Of a stretch of 64,000 bases of DNA, positions 23,292-31,810 are shown one piece after another. Source of the stretch: Bacillota bacterium (GTDB lineage: Bacteria > Bacillota > Clostridia > Lachnospirales > Lachnospiraceae). The DNA lies in assembly GCA_023423045.1 (NCBI GenBank), contig JAFAGA010000073.1, positions 102,597 to 166,596 of the forward strand, written 5' to 3'. The notes under the pieces were generated by a model. The model was not told the origin of the DNA and did not search any database. It was given only the letters and a program-made list of their open reading frames with translations. Position 1 is the first letter of the stretch; every line of letters begins with the position of its first letter. A program made the position numbers and the translations under genes.

Positions 23292-25155
23292 TCCTAAAAG
23301 AAGGGTCGATATTAAAACCATCAAAAGGCTCCTCTCCTACGTATTCGCTCAGTATAAGCTTCAGTTTGGTCTTGTGCTGGTATTTATCATGGTCAGTGCC
23401 CTGGCAGGGGTCCTGGGCTCCAAGTTCATCCAAATCCTCATCGACAATTACATCACGCCGTTGATGCTGGAGGACAGCCCGCAATTCGGAGGGCTGCTCC
23501 GGGCAATTCTTACCATGGCATGTATCTATGCTCTTGGAATCGTAGCGACCTTTCTTTATAACCGAATGATGGTTGTAATCTCCCAGGGGGTGCAGAAGAG
23601 AATCAGGGATGAATTATTCTCCGGGATGCAGAGACTTCCGGTAAAATATTTTGATACACATTCCCATGGCGATATCATGAGCCATTATACCAATGATATC
23701 GACACCTTGAGACAGATGCTGTCCCAAAGCATTCCCCAGACCTTCGCTTCGATGATTTCAATATTTTTTGTATTTATTACAATGATCACCACCAGCGTTC
23801 ATCTTACGGCTCTGGTTCTGGTCACGGTATTTGTCATGCTTCGGGTGGCGAAGAAGATCACCGGCGCCTGCGGCACCTTCTTTCGGAAGCAGCAGATGTC
23901 CCTGGGAAAGGTCAATGGGTATATCGAAGAGATGATCCACGGACAAAAGGTGGTAAAGGTATTCTGTCATGAGGAAAAGGTGGAAGCGGAATTTAATGTA
24001 TTGAATGAAGCTCTCTTTGAACATGCCAACAAAGCAAACAGGTATGCCAATATACTGATGCCGATTATGGTGAACATCGGTAATCTTCTCTATGTTTTAA
24101 TTGCGTTTGCAGGAGGAACCCTTGCTATCCGCGGGATCGGAGGTATTACCCTGGGTGTGATAGCTGCTTTTCTTCAGCTTAGCAAGAGTTTTACCATGCC
24201 CGTAAGCCAGATTTCACAGCAGGTCAACTCAATTATTATGGCACTGTCCGGCGCAGAGAGAATCTTCTCTCTGATGGATCAGGAGCCGGAGCAGGATGCG
24301 GGCTATGTTACTCTGGTCAATGCGGCCTATGAGGGGGATACCCTGGTTGAAACCGAGGAGCATACCGGCATCTGGGCATGGAAGCATCCTCATTCGGATG
24401 GCACGTTAACCTACACCAGGCTGACGGGAGATGTGAGATTCTATGATGTGGACTTTGCTTATGTAGAAGATAAGAAGGTACTGTATGATGTGAGCATGTT
24501 TGCCAAACCTGGAGAAAAGATAGCATTTGTCGGAGCGACAGGAGCGGGAAAGACAACGATAACCAATCTGATCAACCGTTTTTACGATATTGCGGACGGT
24601 AAGATACGATATGACGGAATTAATATCAATAAGATAAAAAAGAGCGATCTTCGACGTTCTCTGGGAATTGTGTTGCAGGATACCAATCTGTTCAGCGGCA
24701 CTGTGATGGAGAATATCCGCTACGGCAAGCTGGATGCCACCGAGGAGGAGATCTATGAGGCGGCGCGGATTGCCAATGCCCACGATTTCATTTCCAGACT
24801 GCCCATGGGATATGATACGGATCTCTCCGGTGACGGAGCCGGTTTGTCCCAGGGCCAGAGGCAGCTGCTGTCCATTGCCAGAGCGGCGGTAGCGGATCCT
24901 CCGGTCATGATTCTGGATGAAGCCACCTCCAGCATTGATACCCGTACCGAGGCGATTGTCCAAAGAGGAATGGACAGCCTGATGAAGGGAAGGACGGTGT
25001 TTGTGATTGCCCACCGCCTCTCCACGGTTCGTAACTCCGATGCAATCCTCGTATTGGAGCTGGGCCGTATTATTGAGCGGGGAGATCACGGCCAGCTGAT
25101 AAAGCAGCGGGGGAAATATTATCAGCTCTATACAGGAGCCTTTGAGCTGGAATAG
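23269..25155 (+). CDS. Heterodimeric ABC exporter, catalytic subunit
   Basis: 628 residues. Export domain about 30-330, then an ATPase domain (about 385-625) with GATGAGKTTI, a consensus catalytic Glu (MILDEATSS) and switch His (IAHRLST). The signature is LSQGQRQ, not LSGGQ, which affects the composite site made with its partner. A ~40-residue insert between the membrane domain and the ATPase (about 350-390, with WAWKHPHSDG) is characteristic of the YfiC-like half. With the preceding subunit it forms one exporter with a single active ATP site. Confidence 0.92.
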   Translation: MEKTKQNNPKRRVDIKTIKRLLSYVFAQYKLQFGLVLVFIMVSALAGVLGSKFIQILIDNYITPLMLEDSPQFGGLLRAILTMACIYALGIVATFLYNRMMVVISQGVQKRIRDELFSGMQRLPVKYFDTHSHGDIMSHYTNDIDTLRQMLSQSIPQTFASMISIFFVFITMITTSVHLTALVLVTVFVMLRVAKKITGACGTFFRKQQMSLGKVNGYIEEMIHGQKVVKVFCHEEKVEAEFNVLNEALFEHANKANRYANILMPIMVNIGNLLYVLIAFAGGTLAIRGIGGITLGVIAAFLQLSKSFTMPVSQISQQVNSIIMALSGAERIFSLMDQEPEQDAGYVTLVNAAYEGDTLVETEEHTGIWAWKHPHSDGTLTYTRLTGDVRFYDVDFAYVEDKKVLYDVSMFAKPGEKIAFVGATGAGKTTITNLINRFYDIADGKIRYDGININKIKKSDLRRSLGIVLQDTNLFSGTVMENIRYGKLDATEEEIYEAARIANAHDFISRLPMGYDTDLSGDGAGLSQGQRQLLSIARAAVADPPVMILDEATSSIDTRTEAIVQRGMDSLMKGRTVFVIAHRLSTVRNSDAILVLELGRIIERGDHGQLIKQRGKYYQLYTGAFELE

Positions 25156-25164
25156 AATGAATTT

Positions 25165-25200
25165 AAGGACCGGAGCCGGGAGGCTTCGGTCCTTTGTCTT
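25165..25200 (+). terminator. Terminator after the ABC exporter operon
   Basis: GGACCGGAGCC pairs with GGCTTCGGTCC (one mismatch) around GGGA, followed by TTTGTCTTT. Confidence 0.85.
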
Positions 25201-25499
25201 TGCAGAAACAGTAAGACCTTCTAAAATATGTCTAAGTGGCAGGCGTTAAAACCTGCCGAAATTTATGTAGTATTACGAAAACGGGATATCCAAAATCTGC
25301 ACCCGATAAAAAACATACAATAAAATATAAAATAACTTGCAAAAATTATAAATAGTGAATAATTTCAATGATTTTGAGAAGAAAATTGTATGTTATTGTT
25401 AAAAGACATTTGTTATAATCTCAAGTGTAAGAAAATTACATTACGGTCATCGGCCGTGTAAAATCGAAGCGAGGGCTTCAAAAAAGGAGGATATTTGAT
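25201..25499. other. mglB upstream region
   Basis: Contains a small hairpin GGCAGG/CCTGCC (25238-25257), a very AT-rich tract and the mgl promoter elements listed separately. No ORF and no riboswitch that I recognise. Confidence 0.5.
25414..25440 (+). promoter_or_regulatory. mgl promoter -10 and operator-like palindrome
   Basis: Consensus -10 TATAAT (25414-25419) without a good -35, pointing to an activated promoter. The perfect palindrome TGTAAGAAAATTACA (25426-25440) sits at the expected start. It lacks the CG core of a CcpA cre site, so another repressor or the nearby YesN protein could use it. Confidence 0.5.
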
Positions 25500-26534
25500 A
25501 TGAAAAAATTTATGGCACTCGTACTTAGTGTTGTTATGCTGGCATCATTATTAGCAGGCTGCGCCAAGTCAGAGGATGGGAAAAAGGGCGATCCGGCTCC
25601 AACTACCGGAGCAGAAGCAACCAAGGCTCCCGAGGCAGAAGGAGCAAAGACTGTTAAGGTGGGTATTACCATCTACAAATTTGACGACAACTTTATGACT
25701 CTTTACAGACAGGAGTTAGAGAGATACTTCAAAGAGGAATTAAGCAATGATAAAGTTACCTATGAGGTAACCGTAGTTGACGGCAAGAATGACCAGGCGG
25801 AGCAGACCAATCAGATTCAGACATTCATTGCTGACAAATATGATGTTATCGTTGCCAACCTGGTTCAGTCCTCCGCAGCTTCCACTGTAATTAATCTGTG
25901 TAAGGAAGCGAATGTTCCCTGTATCTTCATCAACCGTGAGCCTACCGCTGAAGACCTGGATCTCTGGGATAAAATTGCATATGTAGGTGCGGACGCAAGA
26001 CAGTCCGGCACAATGCAGGGCGAGATCATTGTTGATTTAGAGAATAAGGGTGATATCAACGGCGACGGCAAGGTAAGCTACGTTATGGTTATCGGTGATC
26101 CGGAGAACGTGGATGCACAGTACAGAACAGAGTATTCCGTTAAGGCACTTACGGATGCAGGCATTACTGTTGAGGAATTAGTTGCTCAGCGCGGTGACTG
26201 GGACCAGGCAAAGGGACAGGAAATCGTAGCGGCAGCCCTGACACAGTACGGTGATAACGTTGAGGTTGTATTCTGTAACAATGATGCCATGGCTCTCGGC
26301 GCTCGCCAGGCGATCCAGTCTGCCGGCAGAACCGTTGGCAAGGATATCTATCTGGTAGGTGTGGATGCCCTTGACGAAGTTGTTTCTTATGTTAAGAGCG
26401 GCGAAATCACAGGTACCGTTTTGAATGACCATATCGGCCAGGCTCATACCGCAGCGGATGTTGCAGTAAAGGCAGTTGCCGGTGAGGCGTTAGATAAGAA
26501 TTACACCGTAGATTATGTAAAGGTTACAAAATAG
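25500..26534 (+). CDS. mglB: Galactose/glucose ABC transporter, substrate-binding lipoprotein
   Basis: 344 residues: lipoprotein signal with LLAGC and the modified Cys at 21, a Pro/Ala/Glu linker (to about 45), then the two-lobe sugar-binding fold. A calcium loop (GDINGDGKVSY) and the galactose-contact pattern of E. coli MglB are present: Asp-Ala-x-x-Arg (ENVDAQYR), Trp in GDWDQAK, NNDAMALG, GVDAL and LNDHIGQA. It delivers galactose or glucose to MglA/MglC encoded next. It begins an operon that continues, with gaps, to the regulators at 31.8-37.4 kb. RBS AAAGGAGG is very strong. Confidence 0.93.
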   Translation: MKKFMALVLSVVMLASLLAGCAKSEDGKKGDPAPTTGAEATKAPEAEGAKTVKVGITIYKFDDNFMTLYRQELERYFKEELSNDKVTYEVTVVDGKNDQAEQTNQIQTFIADKYDVIVANLVQSSAASTVINLCKEANVPCIFINREPTAEDLDLWDKIAYVGADARQSGTMQGEIIVDLENKGDINGDGKVSYVMVIGDPENVDAQYRTEYSVKALTDAGITVEELVAQRGDWDQAKGQEIVAAALTQYGDNVEVVFCNNDAMALGARQAIQSAGRTVGKDIYLVGVDALDEVVSYVKSGEITGTVLNDHIGQAHTAADVAVKAVAGEALDKNYTVDYVKVTK

Positions 26535-26550
26535 TTCCTGAACTCCAAGA

Positions 26551-26589
26551 GGCTGCTGCAGAGCGCCAGTCATGCGTTTTGCAGCAGCC
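26551..26589 (+). other. mglB-mglA intergenic hairpin
   Basis: GGCTGCTGCA (26551-26560) and TGCAGCAGCC (26580-26589) form a perfect 10-bp stem without a T tail. Such structures often shield the 3' end of a binding-protein message, allowing more MglB than MglA/MglC to be made. Confidence 0.6.
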
Positions 26590-26645
26590 CCTTATGGGGT
26601 TAAGCGTTGTTAACAACGCACACTTATTTATAGGAGGTTTAACCA

Positions 26646-28145
26646 ATGTCGGACTTTTTATTAGAGATGAATGACATATGCAAAAGTTTTCCGGGCGTAA
26701 AAGCGCTGGATCATGCGCAGTTAAAAGTCAGACCGGGTACGGTTCATGCTCTTGTCGGCGAGAATGGTGCCGGTAAATCTACCTTGATGAAATGCCTCTT
26801 TGGTATTTATTCCAAGGATGAGGGTGAGATTTTATTAAATGGTGAACGGACGCACATCGTCAATCCTTATGATGCGTTAAAAAAAGGCGTTGCCATGGTG
26901 CATCAGGAGCTGCAGCCCATCCCTGAGAGAAGCGTGGCTGAGAATATTTATTGCGGTAATTTTCCCCGAAAATTCGGATTTTTTGTTGATCATAAAAAAA
27001 TGTACCGGGATACGGAAGTGTTGCTGAAGGAAGTTAAGATGAATTTTGACCCCAAGGTCAAGCTGTCCTCCTTATCCGTGTCTCAGATGCAGGCAATTGA
27101 AATTGCCAAGGCGGTTTCTGCCGATGCAAAAATAATAATTATGGATGAACCAACATCCTCCCTGACACAGAATGAAGTGGATAATTTATTCGAAATCATT
27201 AACTCGTTAAGAAAAAAAGGAATTTCCATTATATATATATCCCATAAGATGGATGAAATCCTCAGCATCTCTGATGATGTTACCATCATGCGCGATGGTC
27301 AGTATATCGGAACCTGGAGCGCAAAGGAACTGACAATCGATATGATTGTTACCCGGATGGTGGGGCGTGAGCTAAAGAACCTGTATCCTCCCAAATCCAA
27401 TGTCCCGGGAGAGGTGGTGCTTGAAGTAGAGGCTCTGACCTCGATTACCGAAAAATCCTTTAAAAATGTCAGCTTCCAGCTGCGCAAGGGCGAAATACTC
27501 GGTATCGGCGGATTGGTGGGGGCACAGCGCTCCGAGCTCTTTGAAGCGATATTCGGCATCCGCGGTATCCGGCAGGGTACCATCTCCTACAAGGGAAAGC
27601 AGGTGAAAATCAAGCATCCTCAGGATGCCATCAACCAGGGGATCGCCTTGCTGACCGAGGACAGGCGTGCCAACGGAATCTTCGGGGTGCTTTCCATTGC
27701 CGAGAATGTTTCCATTGCGTCCCTGGATAAATACCTGAGAATGGGATTATTTCTGGATCACCGTAAAATAGAGAAGCTGGTGCAGGAGAATGTGAAGAAG
27801 CTCAGCATCAAAACGCCCAGCAGCAGAACAAAGATACAGACCCTGTCCGGCGGAAACCAGCAAAAGGTTATTATATCCCGCTGGCTGGCCAATAACCCTG
27901 ATATCTTTATTCTGGATGAGCCGACCCGCGGCATCGATGTGGGAGCGAAGTATGAGATATACTCTATTATTGCCGAATTGGCAAAACAGGGAAAGAGTAT
28001 CATTATGATTTCTTCGGAGCTGCCGGAGCTGATCGGTATGTCGGACAGAATTCTGGTTATGTGTGACGGCAGAGTGAGCGGTGAGGTAAGGAAGGAAGAA
28101 GCGACCCAGGAGAATATCATGAGCCTGGCGACAAAATTTGCATAA
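26646..28145 (+). CDS. mglA: Galactose/methylgalactoside ABC transporter, fused ATPase
   Basis: 499 residues with two ATPase domains in tandem. The first (about 1-240) has GENGAGKST and SLSVSQMQAIEIAKA; the second (about 255-495) has the degenerate Walker A GLVGAQRSEL usual for RbsA/MglA, the signature LSGGNQQKVIISRW and LDEPTRGIDVGAK. It powers sugar import with MglC. The intergenic hairpin and 111-base gap separate it from mglB, and 45 bases separate it from mglC. RBS AGGAGG. Confidence 0.94.
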   Translation: MSDFLLEMNDICKSFPGVKALDHAQLKVRPGTVHALVGENGAGKSTLMKCLFGIYSKDEGEILLNGERTHIVNPYDALKKGVAMVHQELQPIPERSVAENIYCGNFPRKFGFFVDHKKMYRDTEVLLKEVKMNFDPKVKLSSLSVSQMQAIEIAKAVSADAKIIIMDEPTSSLTQNEVDNLFEIINSLRKKGISIIYISHKMDEILSISDDVTIMRDGQYIGTWSAKELTIDMIVTRMVGRELKNLYPPKSNVPGEVVLEVEALTSITEKSFKNVSFQLRKGEILGIGGLVGAQRSELFEAIFGIRGIRQGTISYKGKQVKIKHPQDAINQGIALLTEDRRANGIFGVLSIAENVSIASLDKYLRMGLFLDHRKIEKLVQENVKKLSIKTPSSRTKIQTLSGGNQQKVIISRWLANNPDIFILDEPTRGIDVGAKYEIYSIIAELAKQGKSIIMISSELPELIGMSDRILVMCDGRVSGEVRKEEATQENIMSLATKFA

Positions 28146-28190
28146 GCAGGAATAAGTTATGGCTGCCGAAGGGCAGCATGGAGGTCAAAT

Positions 28191-29186
28191 ATGGAGAAAA
28201 CAGCGATTAATTCAAAATCCGTGAAGCGTTTTCTGGAGAATAACGCTATTATACTGATCATTGCCCTGATCGTAATATTTGTCGGCATCAGTGAGCCGAA
28301 CTTTATCTCAGGAAGCAACTTTAGAAATTTGTCCGTGAATACGGCAGGACGTTTTATTATCGCTCTTGGTGTCAGCGGAGCCTTGATCACGAAGGGAACC
28401 GACCTTTCTGCCGGCCGTCTTGTGGGACTTGGCTCCTGCATAGCCGCGGTACTGCTGCAGAAATCTGATTTCAGCTCGAAGCTGTTCCCGCAGCTGCCGC
28501 AGATGAATATCTATTTTGTATTCTTTATCACTGTTGTAATCTGCGGAGCTTTTGGTTTCATCAACGGATCGGTAATTTCCTTCCTGAAGGTCCCGCCTTT
28601 TATTGCAACCCTGGGAATGCAGACACTGGTATACGGTATCTGTCTGGTGTTTACCGGAGCAAAGCCCATCGGCGGTCTGAGAGATGATTATACCCGTATA
28701 GCCAGCGGTTCGTTTCTGAAAATTCCTTATCTGTTAATTATCGCAGTGGTATTCGGAATTTTTATGTGGGTGCTTTTTAATATGACAAGGCACGGAAAAT
28801 ACATGTATGCCATCGGCGGTAACGAAAATGCAGCCGAGGTAGCGGGAGTCAATACCAGTAAAACTAAAATCATTATCTATACCCTGGCAGCGATGCTTTA
28901 TGCAGTGGGAGGTATCCTGCTGGCAGCGAAATCCGGCGGAACCTCCGTTAACATGGGTGCCGGTTACGAATTGGAAGCAATTGCAGCCTGTACCATAGGC
29001 GGTGTATCCACCAACGGCGGTGTCGGCAAGATATCCGGAATACTCATCGGTGTGCTGGTATTCGAGCTGCTCAAGATATCGCTTCAGTTCCTCGGTGTAG
29101 AATCTTCCTATACCTATATTGTTCAAGGTCTTGTAATTATAATTGCAGTTGCACTTGACTTAAGAAAATACCTGGCAAAGAGATAA
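28191..29186 (+). CDS. mglC: Galactose ABC transporter permease
   Basis: 331 residues with eight or more membrane segments, belonging to the BPD_transp_2 family. It carries the family motif region GGNENAAEVAGVNTSKTKI (ATPase contact loop, about 210-230) and GGTSVNMGAGYELEAIAAC. It is close in order and length to MglC. The operon gap to the next gene is 217 bases, with no strong terminator seen, so read-through into the small membrane protein and chemoreceptor is possible. Confidence 0.93.
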   Translation: MEKTAINSKSVKRFLENNAIILIIALIVIFVGISEPNFISGSNFRNLSVNTAGRFIIALGVSGALITKGTDLSAGRLVGLGSCIAAVLLQKSDFSSKLFPQLPQMNIYFVFFITVVICGAFGFINGSVISFLKVPPFIATLGMQTLVYGICLVFTGAKPIGGLRDDYTRIASGSFLKIPYLLIIAVVFGIFMWVLFNMTRHGKYMYAIGGNENAAEVAGVNTSKTKIIIYTLAAMLYAVGGILLAAKSGGTSVNMGAGYELEAIAACTIGGVSTNGGVGKISGILIGVLVFELLKISLQFLGVESSYTYIVQGLVIIIAVALDLRKYLAKR

Positions 29187-29403
29187 TATCCGGCACAAGC
29201 AACAAGGATGTATAATTACAGAGGTGATTATATATCCTTTTGCATTAGGAGGGAAAGATTCAGCTATTGACCCGGGACTGCAAATGAAATCTGTGAAATT
29301 GAGGTAAAATATAGTTACAATTCAGCCTGCGGCATTCTGAATTGCAGCAAAATATATAACAGCGCCGGAGCACAGCAGCCGGCAATTATGATTGGAGGAA
29401 GGG

Positions 29404-29595
29404 ATGAACGAAGAGAAGAAGGACATGCAAGAGGACGTCGGAGCGAAGAATGAGGGACAGGACACACGCAATGCAAAGGAGAAGCTTTACGATAAGATAC
29501 CGATACCCTTGAAAGCCCTGGATATCATTATCGGAAGTCTGATCGGGATTCTGGTGATTATGATGCTTTATTTTATCATCCGGAAATATGGCTGA
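29404..29595 (+). CDS. 63-residue single-pass membrane protein
   Basis: Start at ATG 29404, 5 bases after GGAGG. A charged, Glu/Lys-rich N-terminal half (1-35) and one membrane helix (about 42-60: IIIGSLIGILVIMMLYFII) with a basic end. The gene ends at the ATG-containing TGATG junction before the chemoreceptor, implying coupled expression. I do not recognise a family. A role as receptor or transporter accessory is an inference from position only. Confidence 0.7.
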   Translation: MNEEKKDMQEDVGAKNEGQDTRNAKEKLYDKIPIPLKALDIIIGSLIGILVIMMLYFIIRKYG

Positions 29596-29630
29596 TGGGG
29601 GCCGATCCGGACACTTATGAGGAGAAAACA

Positions 29631-31778
29631 ATGAGAAGGGATAAGGTTAGGGAAGGAGCAAAGGACAGAAATTCACTTCATCGGGGACGGCAGTTTAAAT
29701 TGAAATGGATGAACGGAATACGTGCAAGGCTGATGGCTGCATTTTTTATTCCGGTTTTATTGATTGTGGTATTGGGGACCATTACTTATTCGACGGCATC
29801 CAGGGGGATTATCCGTAATTATGAGACCGCCAGCAGAACAAGCCTGTCCATGATGGGCAAGTTCTTCTCTTTGGAGCTGCAGAATATAGCGGCAAGGGTT
29901 GCCGAACTGGCATCGGGCAACGAGATAAAGCAATATTATTCCGGGGCCCTGAAGGACAGGCCGGCGGATGAGATGACCTCCCTGGAGGCGGTAGGAACCC
30001 AGGTGCGTAATATGAGGAATGTAGATCCCTATCTGGAGGAGATCTATATTATTGCAGCCTACGGTAAGGGCGTAAGCCGATCGGGAACTTTTCTGGTGGA
30101 GGATTATGCAGCGTTCAAAGCCTCTCCCGAGCTTCAGAGCCTGTCAACGTCCCGCAGCACCTCCGCCTGGGTAGGTTCTCATCCCTGGGTGGACCGGCAG
30201 GTCAGCAAAAACGGTGAGTCAAATCTCGGCAGCTACAGCTTATCCTATATCAGCTCTTTTATTGATGCCCGTAATCAGCGCTCCGGCTATATCCTTGCGG
30301 ATTTGAAGAAGAGCTTTATTGCAGATGCTCTGGAGGAGGCGGGTTTTGGTGAGGGAAGCCATACGGCCTTTCTGTCCGGCGATGGCAGGGAAATCATGAG
30401 CGGCGAAGAGGTGTCCGCCCTTTCTTTCTTAGACCAGGAGTTCTATCATAGTGCGGTGCAAAGCGGGGAGGAAAGCGGGGCCGGATATGTTGAACTGGAG
30501 GGTTCCTCCTATCTTTTCATCTATAACAGGCTGGAAGCGGGCAATGCACTGCTCTGTACCCTGATTCCGGAAAGTCTTATTCTGTCCCAGGTGGCTGCGA
30601 TCCGCGGTGTTACGGCTGCCATTGTCGCCATAGCGACTGTGATCGCGGTTTTGGTGGCAACCTTCATCTCCGCCGGTATCTCCGGAGCTCTGAACCGGAC
30701 CAATATTACGCTGCGCAGAGTGGCCGAAGGAGATCTGACCGGCTTGCTGAGCATCAGGCGAAGGGATGAATTCGGCATTCTGGGCAGCAGCATCAATCAT
30801 ATGATCCGGGGAATGGAGGAATTGATCATTCAGATGACCGGGGCCAGCGCCACCGTGTCGCTGTCCTCCGGTGAAGTAACCGGTACGGCCGAGCTGTTAT
30901 TACAGGCATCCAGGGATATCTCCGGGGCGGTAAAGGATATCGAGCAGGGGATCGCACAGCAGGCGGAGGATGCGCAGAATTGCCTGCTGCAGATGTCCAA
31001 TCTGGCGGGGCAGATTAATGTGGTACATGAGAATACGGAGGAAATGGAGCGGATTGCCACCGGAACAAAGAACACGCTGGAGCAGGGCATGGAGGTTGTC
31101 CGTGATCTTGGCAGAAAGGCGAAGGGAACCTCGGAGGTTACGCAGAGCGTTATCCGGGATATCTCCGCCCTGGAGCAGGAATCTGCCGCAATCAGTGATA
31201 TTATGGCAACCATCAATGATATTGCGGAGCAGACCAGGCTTCTTTCCCTGAATGCGTCCATCGAAGCAGCCAGGGCCGGGGAAGCGGGAAAGGGCTTTGC
31301 CGTGGTTGCTCTGGAGATCAGGAAGCTTGCCGGACAATCTGCCCAGGCGGCAAGCAATGTGGGCGGGATTGTCAGCCATATTCAGGAACAGACCAGGAAG
31401 ACCGCAGGTACCGCGCGGCAGGCAGAAGATATTGTGGCTTCCCAAGAGGTGGCATTATCTGATACAATAAAGGTATTCGATGAAGTGAACGAGCGGGTGG
31501 AAAACCTGAATAATAATATGAAGAAGATTGTGGAAGGGATTGCGGGAATGGAAAGAACCAAGAGCGATACCCTGACGGCAAATGAAAGCATCTCCGCCAC
31601 GGCGGAGGAATCAGCGGCAGCGGCCAATGAGCTGGGAGTTACGGTGAATGAGCAGCTGCTGGCGGTTGAAAAGCTGAAGGAATCAGCTGCGAGGCTGGGA
31701 CTTCAATCAAGGGAGCTGGAGGCTGCGGCAGCATTCTTCAAGCTATCCGGGAATGACCCGCAAAGCGGACAGGAATAG
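29631..31778 (+). CDS. Methyl-accepting chemotaxis receptor
   Basis: 715 residues, start at ATG 29631 after GAGGAG (an overlapping ATG at 29595 is possible). Layout: cytoplasmic N-terminus, membrane helix 1 (about 30-52), a ~270-residue double-Cache-like outer domain, membrane helix 2 (about 325-350), HAMP (about 355-405) and the signalling coiled coil, with the kinase-contact tip LNASIEAARAGEAGKGFAVV. It feeds CheA/CheW. Its position inside a galactose uptake and sensing locus suggests it guides movement to that sugar, either directly or through MglB. Flagellar genes are not in the window. Confidence 0.92.
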   Translation: MRRDKVREGAKDRNSLHRGRQFKLKWMNGIRARLMAAFFIPVLLIVVLGTITYSTASRGIIRNYETASRTSLSMMGKFFSLELQNIAARVAELASGNEIKQYYSGALKDRPADEMTSLEAVGTQVRNMRNVDPYLEEIYIIAAYGKGVSRSGTFLVEDYAAFKASPELQSLSTSRSTSAWVGSHPWVDRQVSKNGESNLGSYSLSYISSFIDARNQRSGYILADLKKSFIADALEEAGFGEGSHTAFLSGDGREIMSGEEVSALSFLDQEFYHSAVQSGEESGAGYVELEGSSYLFIYNRLEAGNALLCTLIPESLILSQVAAIRGVTAAIVAIATVIAVLVATFISAGISGALNRTNITLRRVAEGDLTGLLSIRRRDEFGILGSSINHMIRGMEELIIQMTGASATVSLSSGEVTGTAELLLQASRDISGAVKDIEQGIAQQAEDAQNCLLQMSNLAGQINVVHENTEEMERIATGTKNTLEQGMEVVRDLGRKAKGTSEVTQSVIRDISALEQESAAISDIMATINDIAEQTRLLSLNASIEAARAGEAGKGFAVVALEIRKLAGQSAQAASNVGGIVSHIQEQTRKTAGTARQAEDIVASQEVALSDTIKVFDEVNERVENLNNNMKKIVEGIAGMERTKSDTLTANESISATAEESAAAANELGVTVNEQLLAVEKLKESAARLGLQSRELEAAAAFFKLSGNDPQSGQE

Positions 31779-31810
31779 GACGGACATCAATTGTATAGAA
31801 GGAGATTGAA

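Noticed and set aside
25426..25440. CcpA cre site upstream of mglB
   Set aside because: The palindrome TGTAA-N5-TTACA lacks the central CG and the asymmetric consensus of cre.
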